Origin: an uncultured bacterium
Lineage (GTDB): Bacteria > Cloacimonadota > Cloacimonadia > Cloacimonadales > Cloacimonadaceae
Assembly (NCBI GenBank): GCA_937924555.1
Contig: CALDSN010000078.1
Span: 1 to 28,964, forward strand
Length of the DNA: 28,964 nt
Direction of reading: 5' to 3'
In this document: piece by piece, positions 17,331-25,209 of the stretch
Numbering within the stretch: the first letter of the stretch is position 1
Layout: every line of letters begins with the position of its first letter
Notes under the pieces: generated by a model
What the model was told of the DNA's origin: nothing
Databases searched by the model: none
Seen by the model: only the letters and a program-made list of their open reading frames with translations
Translations under genes and position numbers: made by a program

Positions 17331-17870
17331 TTACCAGTTCCCTAAGTTGCTTGTGGCAGATTGGGAATCTTCAACAGGCTTAGACGGACGAGGGGCAAGT
17401 TCGGTTGTTGTGGTTACACCGTTAAAGCTATAGCGAACACTGTTATCCCCAATATCAATTATTCTTCTTCCTTCCACAACTTGACCAATGCGAGCTTCGT
17501 GAAGAGTTCCACGATACTCGATATATGCAATCTTGTTGCCATGCTCATCACGGGCTGTGGTGGCAAGGCGGAAGGTGTTTAACAACATTTCTTTGAACTC
17601 AAGCTCTCTATCTGCCTTATCTTTAATAATGTTGCCTTGTCTCAGAGGATCTCTCGTTGTGCCAAAGACAAACATTTTACGGTCTTGGATGGAGTTCTCT
17701 ATTCTCTTGATCTTACTTAACAGAGTATCCGAAACCGATTCCTTCGTATGAATTGACTTCACCGGAACTTTCGACCATTTTCTTTCTATCGCAAGCAATC
17801 TCAGTGCCATAGCAAAGAGCAAGATGACGATAAGAGCAATTGCCAAGTCTTTTACAAATCTAAGTTGCAT
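17331..17870 (-). CDS. pilP: PilP-like inner-membrane/periplasmic alignment protein (GspC-type HR domain)
   Basis: A 179-residue bitopic protein. One N-terminal membrane span (~9-28, LAIALIVILLFAMALRLLAI) is followed by a linker and a C-terminal ~60-residue domain (IAYIEYRGTLHEARIGQVVEGRRI...) with the fold pattern of the PilP/GspC homology region that contacts the secretin periplasmic domain. Unlike proteobacterial PilP there is no lipobox; it is held by a transmembrane helix, as GspC is. The position after pilO and before pilQ supports PilP. The start codon is one base after the pilO stop, with AAGGTGG upstream. The identification rests on position and this domain and is less certain than its neighbours. 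Confidence 0.75.
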   Translation of the reverse strand: MQLRFVKDLAIALIVILLFAMALRLLAIERKWSKVPVKSIHTKESVSDTLLSKIKRIENSIQDRKMFVFGTTRDPLRQGNIIKDKADRELEFKEMLLNTFRLATTARDEHGNKIAYIEYRGTLHEARIGQVVEGRRIIDIGDNSVRYSFNGVTTTTELAPRPSKPVEDSQSATSNLGNW

Positions 17871-17871
17871 C

Positions 17872-18423
17872 TTAAACCACCTTTTTCACTTTGAATATGG
17901 ACATCTCAAGAGTCACACGATAACGATTTGTTGTCCCTTGTTCTTTGGATTGTTTTTCCGAAACCTGAGCAGGGCTAACATCCAAAGCATGAATCTTGAG
18001 GATATGGTCCAAAGCTTCAAGATCAGAGATGAACTGACCAATCTGAACATAACTGGCTTCCAACTCAACATTGTAGGTGGTTTCGATCAAACCGGGAAGT
18101 GAGAACTTGTTGCTATCAGACAGTTTATTAATCTGGATAGAACGTTGGTCTGCAAGTTGTCCAATCATGGTTTTAAAATCATTGATCTCATCAAAACTGA
18201 AACTTGGAGTCTTTGTAAGGCTATTATCAATTATCATGGCAAACTGGCTGAGCTGTTGGTCCATGATCCTTGCGCTGTTCAATTGCTCCTGAGCAGTCTT
18301 GATCTTTGCATCAAGCTTCTCAACCTGTGCCATATTGTGTTTAACACTGTTGCTGGTCATGACAAAGAATAACACAGACATCAAGACCATTAGGAGTACG
18401 AAGATCAGGTATTTTTCTCTCAT
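17872..18423 (-). CDS. pilO: Type IV pilus alignment subcomplex protein PilO-like
   Basis: A 183-residue protein with a short cytosolic N-terminus, one membrane helix (~4-22, YLIFVLLMVLMSVLFFVM), a coiled-coil region (KLDAKIKTAQEQLNSARIM) and a small ferredoxin-like periplasmic domain (TTYNVELEASYVQIGQFISDLEALDHILKIHALDVS, typical of PilO/PilN/GspM). PilO pairs with PilN in the periplasm and links PilM to PilP and the secretin. I placed the start at ATG 18423: it overlaps the pilN stop as ATGA and has AAGGAG nine bases upstream. The longer open frame to 18465 overlaps pilN. Confidence 0.87.
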   Translation of the reverse strand: MREKYLIFVLLMVLMSVLFFVMTSNSVKHNMAQVEKLDAKIKTAQEQLNSARIMDQQLSQFAMIIDNSLTKTPSFSFDEINDFKTMIGQLADQRSIQINKLSDSNKFSLPGLIETTYNVELEASYVQIGQFISDLEALDHILKIHALDVSPAQVSEKQSKEQGTTNRYRVTLEMSIFKVKKVV

Positions 18424-19019
18424 TGTTGTGGTCTCCTTCCGACTGATGCATCTTTGCTGTAACATTCAATAACAAACTCAAGTATCGCAGTGTCCTTAAC
18501 GATCTGCCTGGTAATCTGACCGGACTTGATCTGGGGAAAGTCATCGCTTATCTCGGGGTTGCTTTTTAACCTATTAATGAAAGACTGAATTAAATCCAGT
18601 TCCTTCACATTAATGTCCACTTCGGTGATACCGTTCAAGGTCAGTATTCCGTTAGCAAAGCTGAACTTGCGCACAGCTAGCTTGTCATCAATTTCTTGAC
18701 CTAAAGCCACCATTTTCTTCGCCCAGAATATACGATTACTGAAAGTATCGGCAAGGCGGTCCAAGTCTTCACTGGAAAGATAATCAGAACTAGTTTGGAA
18801 AGTGGCAAGTTGCTTCTCGGTTTCTGCAAGATATTCTTTACGGCTGTCAACTCTTTCCTTGCCCTTGGCGTTAATGTAAAACCAAGCTCCTACCAATAGG
18901 GCAAAACCGACCACAAAACAGATAATAGAGGTGACAAATGTCTTCTTCTCTCTCTCTGCTTGGAGTCTCATCTCCCCGAATTTATTCAGGTTAATTTTGA
19001 AGTAAAATGCGTTTGTCAT
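18420..19019 (-). CDS. pilN: Type IV pilus alignment subcomplex protein PilN
   Basis: A 199-residue bitopic membrane protein. The cytosolic N-terminus contains FKINLNKFGE (7-16), matching the 'INL' peptide by which PilN docks into PilM. One membrane helix follows (~27-49, TFVTSIICFVVGFALLVGAW), then a coiled coil and a periplasmic domain ending in AILEFVIECY. The neighbours are pilM upstream (10-bp gap) and pilO downstream (4-nt overlap). GGAGG lies just before the ATG. Confidence 0.88.
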   Translation of the reverse strand: MTNAFYFKINLNKFGEMRLQAEREKKTFVTSIICFVVGFALLVGAWFYINAKGKERVDSRKEYLAETEKQLATFQTSSDYLSSEDLDRLADTFSNRIFWAKKMVALGQEIDDKLAVRKFSFANGILTLNGITEVDINVKELDLIQSFINRLKSNPEISDDFPQIKSGQITRQIVKDTAILEFVIECYSKDASVGRRPQQ

Positions 19020-19029
19020 TAGCCTCCCC

Positions 19030-20097
19030 CTATTCCATTCTCATAGCAAGGCCAATAGCCAAAGCAAGTTGTGGGTCTTTTTTATCTTGGAATTTCTCAG
19101 GCATTTCCACATTGATAAAGGGCATGAAGGTTTCAGTTGGAATAGCTACCTTTTCTTGGATGTAATCCTGTAGTCCTTTAAGCTTAGCTGTTCCACCCAT
19201 CAGGTAGAGCTTGCGGAAATCACTGTTGCCGGCTTCCTTCACATAGAAACGGAGTGATCTGCGAACTTCATCGACGATGGCATCTTCGGTGGATTTCTCG
19301 GAAATATCCAACATGGTGATAGTTTGTACACTTGCCACGTTAGGGTTGTCATGGAGACCAAACTCAAGCTTATGCTTCTCGGCGTCTTCCCATTCCATTT
19401 GCCTTTTACGCATGATATCTCTGGTGAAGTTGTAACCACCATAGGGGATGTCTCTCGCAAAAAGCTTGGCATCCGGACCCCAAATAACCATATTGCTTCT
19501 ATGCGCTCCCAGATTTAGCAGCACATACACACCTTCTTCGGCGAAAGCATTCAAAGCAAAGCTATTGGCTATGGCTAGAGAATCAATATCCACCAAGTTG
19601 GGGTTCAAACCGGCACTTACAAGGATATTGGTATGCTCATTCAGTACATCCTTGGAAGTTGCTGCAAGCAAGATGTTCATGTTATTTGTTTTTTCTTCGA
19701 CGCTCAACACCTGATAATCCAGCACCATGTCGGTACCACTGATCGGGATGTGTTTCTTTGCTTCAAAGAAGAGAGCGGATTCCAGTTCATCCTCAGGCAG
19801 AAAGATTGTTTTTATCTGCTTGATACTGGTGTTATCTCCGCCGATGGAAGTAACCAGATGCTTAATGCTCTTGGGATTTATCCTTAGAGTCTTAAGCATT
19901 TCGATAATCACTGGGGCATATCGCTCCGGTCTAAGATCGCTGGGAATATACTCAATGCCGGTAGGCACTGTGGGGCGAATCTCATAATTAAGGAGTTTAA
20001 AGCCTTCGTGCAGCTTCTTGAGATGAACGATCTTAACGCTATGAGTACCGATGTCGATACCCACAGTTTCCTTAAATCGAACGGTTTTCTTCTTCAT
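19030..20097 (-). CDS. pilM: Type IV pilus cytoplasmic actin-like ATPase PilM
   Basis: A 355-residue FtsA/actin-like protein that binds the PilN N-terminal peptide on the cytosolic face. Seen: phosphate-1 loop VGIDIGTHSVKIVHL (12-26), IEMLKTLRINPKSIKHLVTSI, EAKKHIPI (the conserved 'E..K.IPF' motif), LLAATSKDVLNEH, the phosphate-2-like VYVLLNLGAHRSNMVIW, the ARDIPYGGYNFTRDI motif, and the adenosine motif KLYLMGGTAKLKGL. The length fits the family. GAGG lies 4 nt before the ATG. A 32-bp gap separates it from the PilX-like gene upstream. Confidence 0.95.
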   Translation of the reverse strand: MKKKTVRFKETVGIDIGTHSVKIVHLKKLHEGFKLLNYEIRPTVPTGIEYIPSDLRPERYAPVIIEMLKTLRINPKSIKHLVTSIGGDNTSIKQIKTIFLPEDELESALFFEAKKHIPISGTDMVLDYQVLSVEEKTNNMNILLAATSKDVLNEHTNILVSAGLNPNLVDIDSLAIANSFALNAFAEEGVYVLLNLGAHRSNMVIWGPDAKLFARDIPYGGYNFTRDIMRKRQMEWEDAEKHKLEFGLHDNPNVASVQTITMLDISEKSTEDAIVDEVRRSLRFYVKEAGNSDFRKLYLMGGTAKLKGLQDYIQEKVAIPTETFMPFINVEMPEKFQDKKDPQLALAIGLAMRME

Positions 20098-20129
20098 TCT
20101 TCCTCTTTATTTCTCTAACGAATTATTTT

Positions 20130-22073
20130 CTATACTAACGCACGCGGCGGTTTCTTCAGTAACCAGTTTCCTTGTTCCATCGGTAGTTTCTCACCCTGTT
20201 TTTTAAACTCAGGCCAATCCGGCGGTTTCATCTTATACATACGAGTATCGTAGTTATAGTTCTTACGATACCCAACCTGAGCGCTTGAGGTAGCTCCAGG
20301 GAAATTGCGTGTCTGCAATGTAACAAAAACATTGGGATTTTGGTACAATTGAATTTGGATTGGATTGGGAGCACTTGATCCTCCACATAAATCCGTGGGT
20401 GGGTGCCATAAGCCTTGCGGATTGTTATTGGGATCGTTAACATAGTTTCGGCGTACGAAACCACGTCTCTTTTGGTTTACGCCACCCCAAATATTTATCG
20501 TACCCCGCATAAGGTATGGGCTTTTTTCGGGCCACAGGGGATTATACCAAGGGAAGTCCAGCATGGGAGGCCAGAGGGCACTTGCCGTCTGAGGCCATCT
20601 ATTTCTGTGTAGGTCAATCCAAGTAAAGAGGGTATCACCAATCACCGGCAGTGTAATAATCTGCTCTGGGATTGAGCCATGAGGATGTTGATACTCGAAA
20701 GTGAAAACTCCATCTTCGTAGCCATTACCACCGCCATTACCCAAGGCTGCTAAAGCGGCATAAATCCAGATACCACCGCCTGCAGGGTCTGTAAAGTCAT
20801 TATCAGCTCCCATGTTGGTGTGGTGGCGTAGGGTATCTATTGGATTGAAATATCCGTACTTAATCACTATCGATTCCTCTGAAATCAAGCCAACCATGGA
20901 GGAGCGATCGCTTACAGGACTCGCCGGAGGCGTAACATTGTGTAGCAAGATATCCCCAATCAGGAACAACGAATCTGCGGCACCCCAGGTTTGTTTTCCT
21001 TGGAAAGTTCCCTTGATCCATAACTTACTGTTCACGAAATTGGATCGTCCGGCACTCGTGCCCCCGCCTAATGGGGTCCATGTAGTATCCCTAAAGGGCA
21101 CTCGATTGTTAAATAGCTGGGGAGTCTCATACCCAAATGGATAATTGGGCCATACCCCTACCACTTTGGCGGTTGAGGGTCCTATAGTCGCCAACCAGGC
21201 ATTATAACCGCTCTCTCTAGCTTCAACCAATACAATGTGATCTTCACTGTACGCGGGAGGACCGACTTTGCTACCATTCTGACGTACGGCAGTCATTTCT
21301 GAGGGATATTCATAGGTCTGATAGTTTTCTATAAGACCTGCAGGAAACACCGTTTCTTCGGGGAAATTGTGGCTACCATCAGGATACACTTTGATGACAC
21401 CTGAGGTGGTAACGAGTGCGTCAAAAAGAGGCCATCCGTCGTTGGCACCGGTTGTTTGGCGAATCCAGATATCAGAATTACTATGCACGGGACCGTTAAA
21501 ATAGTCTTTCCCGTCGAAACGAACCGGTTCGCCACCGGGATCTTGTTCTTGTTCGGTAAAATACATAAAGATAGGACCGGTATCCTGGAACACCTGCAAT
21601 TCGCTATACTTCCGAACAATTGATTTATTGCTGCTAAAGTACGCCACCTGCCCAATACCGGTTTTGGATTCAACAAGGGATTTTACTTTATATTCCGCTT
21701 CGGATTGCCCGGTACTGCTGCTTTGCCCATCCACATTTAAGCCTTCTGATTCGTAAGCAAGCCGGGATACTTGGGACTGCATGGTGTAAGTCTTCTCAAA
21801 ATGGCTACCTGTTATTGGAACGCTTCTAAGCGGAGTTCTCAGCCCACCACTAAGGGATGGATCTGTCTTCGCGGCAGTTTCCAGATACGATTGCCCTCTA
21901 AGGGCTTCAGCACGTAAAAGGTGCAGACTCTGTATGCTTTCCAGATCATTCTGAGCAGATATGGTATCACGCAGACTCATGCTGGAGATACTCAATCCGC
22001 TCATCACCGCAATCACGGCAATCAGCATAGCCAGAGCCACATTCCCACTTTGGCTTTTCATGATTTTAATCAT
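20130..22073 (-). CDS. Large PilX-like minor pilin with C-terminal surface domain
   Basis: A 647-residue protein, far larger than ordinary minor pilins. The N-terminus has a prepilin-like segment: short basic leader, G10, then NVALAMLIAVIAVMSG as the membrane/polymerisation helix. Alanine stands where most pilins have the +5 glutamate, as in the PilX/GspK class, which caps the pilus tip. Residues 195-607 hold a domain beginning NGPVHSNSDIWI and including LFLIGDILL. It is clearly homologous to the middle of the T9SS-tagged protein at 7620-10424: 17 of 22 residues are identical over 344-365 of this protein. The pattern resembles DUF4900-type pilus proteins, but I cannot confirm that. Start ATG 22073 overlaps the upstream stop as ATGA. 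A tip adhesin is the best inference. Confidence 0.82.
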   Translation of the reverse strand: MIKIMKSQSGNVALAMLIAVIAVMSGLSISSMSLRDTISAQNDLESIQSLHLLRAEALRGQSYLETAAKTDPSLSGGLRTPLRSVPITGSHFEKTYTMQSQVSRLAYESEGLNVDGQSSSTGQSEAEYKVKSLVESKTGIGQVAYFSSNKSIVRKYSELQVFQDTGPIFMYFTEQEQDPGGEPVRFDGKDYFNGPVHSNSDIWIRQTTGANDGWPLFDALVTTSGVIKVYPDGSHNFPEETVFPAGLIENYQTYEYPSEMTAVRQNGSKVGPPAYSEDHIVLVEARESGYNAWLATIGPSTAKVVGVWPNYPFGYETPQLFNNRVPFRDTTWTPLGGGTSAGRSNFVNSKLWIKGTFQGKQTWGAADSLFLIGDILLHNVTPPASPVSDRSSMVGLISEESIVIKYGYFNPIDTLRHHTNMGADNDFTDPAGGGIWIYAALAALGNGGGNGYEDGVFTFEYQHPHGSIPEQIITLPVIGDTLFTWIDLHRNRWPQTASALWPPMLDFPWYNPLWPEKSPYLMRGTINIWGGVNQKRRGFVRRNYVNDPNNNPQGLWHPPTDLCGGSSAPNPIQIQLYQNPNVFVTLQTRNFPGATSSAQVGYRKNYNYDTRMYKMKPPDWPEFKKQGEKLPMEQGNWLLKKPPRALV

Positions 22074-22744
22074 TGTGTCAACCCCTGTCTTGACATGTTC
22101 TTCATCGCCATAGTAGTGTTGAAGTGAACTGTTCTGTATCTGTCTTTTGCTGTTTTAACTGATGCTTTCAGCTCAACACTAACAACACATAGTGGTTCAT
22201 CTAATTTGTAAGGGAAAAGAGCGTTATTCTCATTAGCATCGCCAATCTTGAACTGCTCGATAATTATGCGATCTTGCTCAGCTCGCTTGGGGAAAATGTA
22301 CAATGGATAGTTCACTTGCACACCGTTATACATGTAGTCTGCCCTGATAACCCCCTCATGGAGGTAAAAGTGTATGAAATCATGAGGGAATTCCTCTCTT
22401 GAGGGAGGCGTGATTTTTAACCCGTTCCCCTTACCAGCTTCATCTGATCTCCCCGTGATTTCCATGGCTCGGGCACTGGCTACTCCATTGAACTGCGTGT
22501 AACTGCCTGAACCAACCGAATAGCCGTATTTCAGATAGTTTATGAATTCCATTGCTTCTGCTTGAAGCTCAACATAAGCGTTTATCTCTTGATACTTGGA
22601 AAAGAAGACGCTCAGGCCTACTCCGGCAATCACGATGAGCATGGAAGAGATTAACAACACGGAAATAACTTCAATGAGGGTAAACCCGTTGTTTCGCATC
22701 AGGAGGGATTGAGTTTTAAGGATCCGTCTTTCTTGAAACATCAT
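22070..22744 (-). CDS. Prepilin-type minor pilin (PilW/GspJ-like)
   Basis: A 224-residue protein with a class III prepilin signal: leader ending ...RNNG20, cleavage before F21, E25 at +5 (FTLIEV), and a hydrophobic helix to about residue 45. The mature domain is otherwise unrecognised. It contains EINAYVELQAEAMEFINYL early on, and FIHFYLHEGVIRADYMYNGV, a feature seen in PilW/GspJ-type proteins. It is flanked by two other minor-pilin genes with 4-nt overlaps on both sides (ATGA), so the three are expected to be made in fixed ratio, as for the tip-priming complex of type IV pili. The start is ATG 22744 (or the adjacent 22741). Confidence 0.85.
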   Translation of the reverse strand: MMFQERRILKTQSLLMRNNGFTLIEVISVLLISSMLIVIAGVGLSVFFSKYQEINAYVELQAEAMEFINYLKYGYSVGSGSYTQFNGVASARAMEITGRSDEAGKGNGLKITPPSREEFPHDFIHFYLHEGVIRADYMYNGVQVNYPLYIFPKRAEQDRIIIEQFKIGDANENNALFPYKLDEPLCVVSVELKASVKTAKDRYRTVHFNTTMAMKNMSRQGLTQ

Positions 22745-23295
22745 GGATTCACCTTACCCTCAACATTAAAGAAGTCTTCTCTGACTCGAACCGTGTGTGG
22801 CTTCTCTGTTTCCGGATCAATCCATTGAACCTCTGCAATTGCATAGGAATATGGATATTGGTGGGTAACATGGTACTCGGCACCTCTATTGACAGAAACA
22901 GACACATAACCTTGCACTCCCGTTTCGCTGGTATCATCGATAACCACTCTTTTACCACTGAAGGGACGCATCATCTTCTCTTTCATATATAGGGTGTATT
23001 GTTTTTCAATTTCGCCCGAGGCTATTAAGGTAGCAACCCGGTGCCGATAATTCAAGCGAGTCTGCTTTTCAGCAAAAACAACACCTATATATATGACAGC
23101 TACCATCGCCGCCAATACAACAGTGACGATCATCACCTCAAGCAGAGTAAAACCCCGCTGGTTGCCAAGCAAGCCCTGTAACGGGCTTGCTTTACACTGC
23201 TGAAAAGCGTCGGCATGAATGTCTTTACAAGTGTTCTCTTCTGTTAAAGCAGAACTCATAGGGCATCCTGTCAGCTTCAAGCTATTAAACTCCAT
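22741..23295 (-). CDS. Prepilin-type minor pilin (PilV/GspI-like) with an unusually long leader
   Basis: The class III prepilin motif NQRG-FTLLEV is unmistakable (cleavage after G48, E53 at +5), with a helix through IVTVVLAAMVAVIYIGVVF. The leader, however, is 48 residues from the first ATG and contains three cysteines; typical leaders are 6-20. ATG 23295 lies two bases after the pilT stop. An inner ATG at 23259 has AGGA six bases upstream and may be the real start, but it still leaves a 36-residue leader. The leader-coding region contains a perfect 10-bp hairpin (23167-23192). The mature domain (~136 residues) has a YVSVSVNRGAEYHVTH block and no recognised ligand. PilV/GspI is assigned from gene order and size. 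Confidence 0.82.
   Translation of the reverse strand: MEFNSLKLTGCPMSSALTEENTCKDIHADAFQQCKASPLQGLLGNQRGFTLLEVMIVTVVLAAMVAVIYIGVVFAEKQTRLNYRHRVATLIASGEIEKQYTLYMKEKMMRPFSGKRVVIDDTSETGVQGYVSVSVNRGAEYHVTHQYPYSYAIAEVQWIDPETEKPHTVRVREDFFNVEGKVNP
23167..23192 (-). other. Perfect hairpin inside the minor-pilin leader coding region
   Basis: AAGCAAGCCC and GGGCTTGCTT form a perfect 10-bp stem with a 6-nt loop. It lies about 20 nt upstream of the codons for the prepilin cleavage site. It has no T tract, so it is not a terminator. It could slow ribosomes, or hide or expose an internal start (a TTG codon is in the 3' arm). Confidence 0.6.
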
Positions 23296-23297
23296 TC

Positions 23298-24353
23298 TTA
23301 GAAACCGGCTCCTGTAGCGAATTGCTTGGGATTCTCGGCGAATTCTTCCGCAACGGTACGCTCAATGAGGTTGTTCATAACCAGGTTATACAGCGATTGA
23401 TCTCTTGTCTGCATACCTTCTTTGGTGCTTGCTTGGATCACTGAAGGTATTTGATAGGTCTTTTCTTCACGGATCAAGTTTCTCACCGCTGCATTGGCTA
23501 TCATTATCTCCACGGAGGGAACGCGGCCCTTTCCATCTTTTGTCGGCAACAAGGTTTGTGCGATAACTGCTTCCAGAGATTCGGACAGCATTGACCGCAC
23601 CTGTTGCTGCTGTTCTTTGGGGAACATATCAATAATTCGGTCGATGGACTTGGTACAGCTTCCTGTATGCAGGGTGGCAAAAACCAAGTGTCCTGTTTCG
23701 GCTGCTGTCAACGCAAGTGACACCGTCTCCAAATCGCGCATTTCACCAACCAGAATCACATCCGGGTCTTCACGCAGCGCACTGCGTAGTGCAGCAGTGA
23801 AACTCCAGGTGTCATGTCCTAACTCGCGCTGGTTGATGAGGCTGTTTTTACTGCGATGCACAAACTCGATGGGGTCTTCCACCGTGATGATGTGACAGTT
23901 GCGATTCTCGTTTACGGAATCTATCATCGTTGCCAAGGTAGTGGATTTACCGCTACCCGTAGGTCCGGTGACCAGAATTAAACCCTTTTCCTTCATGGTC
24001 AAACGCTTGAGAATATCGGGTAAGTGCAGTTCATCATAGGTTTTGATTTCATTGGGAATCACACGGAAAGCACATGAAATACCGTTTATCTGGTGAAACG
24101 CATTCACACGGAAACGTACATCATTGCTCAGCTTGGTGGAAAAGTCAATTTCCAGATTCTTTTTGAACAAAGCCTGCTGTGATTCATTCATCACACCGAA
24201 GACCAGCACTTCCACATCTTCAACCGTCTGGATGGGCAGGTTCAATTTCTTCATGCGACCGTTGACTCGCACCATGGGGTGCGAGCCGGCTGCAATATGA
24301 AGGTCAGATGCTCCCGCTTCAGCGGTAAAGCGTAATAGTTCATGGATTGTCAA
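23298..24353 (-). CDS. pilT: Type IV pilus retraction ATPase PilT
   Basis: A 351-residue hexameric motor that depolymerises pili for twitching motility. Seen: N-terminal TIHELLRFTAEAGASDLHI, R81-N83-F86 region FRVNAFHQ, Walker A GPTGSGKST (130-138), Asp box EDPIEF (160-165), Walker B DPDVILVGEMRD with E204, His box GHLVFATLHT (221-230), and the PilT-specific AIRNLIRE motif as AVRNLIRE (289-296). The zinc cysteines of PilB are absent, as expected. The start codon is TTG, chosen because AGGAGG lies 8 nt upstream and the product then begins MTIHELL as in other PilT proteins; no usable ATG exists nearby. It follows pilA by 17 bp. Confidence 0.97.
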   Translation of the reverse strand: MTIHELLRFTAEAGASDLHIAAGSHPMVRVNGRMKKLNLPIQTVEDVEVLVFGVMNESQQALFKKNLEIDFSTKLSNDVRFRVNAFHQINGISCAFRVIPNEIKTYDELHLPDILKRLTMKEKGLILVTGPTGSGKSTTLATMIDSVNENRNCHIITVEDPIEFVHRSKNSLINQRELGHDTWSFTAALRSALREDPDVILVGEMRDLETVSLALTAAETGHLVFATLHTGSCTKSIDRIIDMFPKEQQQQVRSMLSESLEAVIAQTLLPTKDGKGRVPSVEIMIANAAVRNLIREEKTYQIPSVIQASTKEGMQTRDQSLYNLVMNNLIERTVAEEFAENPKQFATGAGF

Positions 24354-24370
24354 TTTTACATCCTCCTGGA

Positions 24371-24808
24371 TTAGTCGGCTTCAGTGCCTCCGGATTCCGG
24401 GTTGGTCCATGAATCAATACCGTAACCATGGAATTTGGCTTCGGTTACATCATACCAAACTTGCTTTCCTTCACCGCCGGCGAATTCTTGGGTGGATGTG
24501 GCAATATATTTCTTGGGGGGATTGCCAACCACTTCGAACTTCCAGTTCTTGTTTGTGCTTTCGCCCAAACGAGCTTCTTTCTGAGCTTGTTCAAGGCTGA
24601 AACCATCGGTGGAACCGTTGGTCTGCATGTAAACGTCGAAAGTTTTGCGAATGGTGTTGATTGCTGTTTGAGCTTCAGTACTGCGGGATTTTTCCACATA
24701 ACGCAGATAACGGGGCACAGCCAAGGCAGCCAGAATGGCCACGATGATAACCACCACCAAGACTTCGATAAGGGTAAAACCCTTCTGGTTTTTCAGTTTC
24801 CTGAGCAT
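24371..24808 (-). CDS. pilA: Major type IV pilin PilA
   Basis: A 145-residue prepilin with a classic 10-residue leader MLRKLKNQKG, then FTLIEVLVVVIIVAILAALAVPRYLRY with E5, P22, Y24 and Y27 of the mature chain. The mature protein is ~135 residues with no cysteine, so the usual C-terminal disulfide loop is missing. The C-terminal half (NWKFEV...YIATSTQEF...QVWYDV) looks like a small four-stranded pilin domain. The ATG at 24808 has GGAGG 6 nt upstream; the open frame reaches 24931, but the extra part has no signal features. As the first gene of the operon with its own sigma54-like promoter and strong ribosome-binding site, it is most likely the major subunit. A GspG-type pseudopilin is the alternative, made less likely by pilT. 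Confidence 0.92.
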   Translation of the reverse strand: MLRKLKNQKGFTLIEVLVVVIIVAILAALAVPRYLRYVEKSRSTEAQTAINTIRKTFDVYMQTNGSTDGFSLEQAQKEARLGESTNKNWKFEVVGNPPKKYIATSTQEFAGGEGKQVWYDVTEAKFHGYGIDSWTNPESGGTEAD

Positions 24809-24851
24809 TAGTATCCTCCTAAGGGATCTTTTTTCGTTAGCATAATACGTA

Positions 24852-24867
24852 TGCACATTATGTGCCA
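24852..24867 (-). promoter_or_regulatory. Candidate sigma54 (-24/-12) promoter of pilA
   Basis: On the minus strand TGGCAC, five bases (ATAAT), GTGCA. This matches the sigma54 consensus TGGCAC-N5-TTGCW except for the first T of the -12 element, with correct GG-to-GC spacing. The predicted start would be ~33 nt before the pilA ATG. pilA is sigma54-dependent in several Gram-negatives, which fits. The site overlaps a 13-nt palindrome GCACATTATGTGC, so it could instead be an operator. A weak sigma70 alternative (TTTGGC, 17 nt, TATTAT) overlaps it. Confidence 0.6.
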
Positions 24868-24984
24868 AACGCCGACGAAAACTTCCATTTTCCTCTGCGT
24901 TGACATATAAATTTCGCCCACACTTTTCCAAACCTTACCTTAATAGTCAAGTTAATTCATCCCGAATTCTCAACCCCACCTGCT

Positions 24985-25055
24985 ATCACTACCTGATCAT
25001 TACCTATTCATTGCATAAGAAACATGCAATGATCAGGTAATGATCATGCAATTCA
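24985..25055. repeat. Intergenic palindrome built of tandem 11-bp units (copy C)
   Basis: The left side has three tandem units: ATCACTACCTG (24985-24995), ATCATTACCTA (24996-25006), TTCATTGCATA (25007-25017). The right side, in reverse complement, has ATCATTGCATG and ATCATTACCTG units (25023-25033, 25034-25044) and a degenerate third (25045-25055). It lies between divergent genes, so it is not a simple terminator. Confidence 0.85.
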
Positions 25056-25179
25056 AGCAAGAAATGATAAGCCAAGGGCAAGGAGAAATCTCTCCCTATA
25101 TGCCGATGCTGAACCGAAGAAACAAGCCGAGTTGGGAGCATGCGATAATTGTCTTGACGGCTTATCATCAATCACAATT

Positions 25180-25209
25180 TTGACTTCTATCTTATCTCAA
25201 CCATATATT
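25180..25209 (+). promoter_or_regulatory. Candidate sigma70 promoter of the parvulin gene
   Basis: TTGACT (25180-25185), 18 bases, TATATT (25204-25209): five of six matches in each hexamer. The leader would be ~80 nt. Confidence 0.5.

Noticed and set aside
24371..24808. Electrically conductive 'e-pilin' (aromatics at mature positions 1, 24, 27, 47, 50)
   Set aside because: Y24 and Y27 are common in ordinary type IV pilins, and this pilin is about twice the length of the short Geobacter type. There is not enough evidence for the claim.
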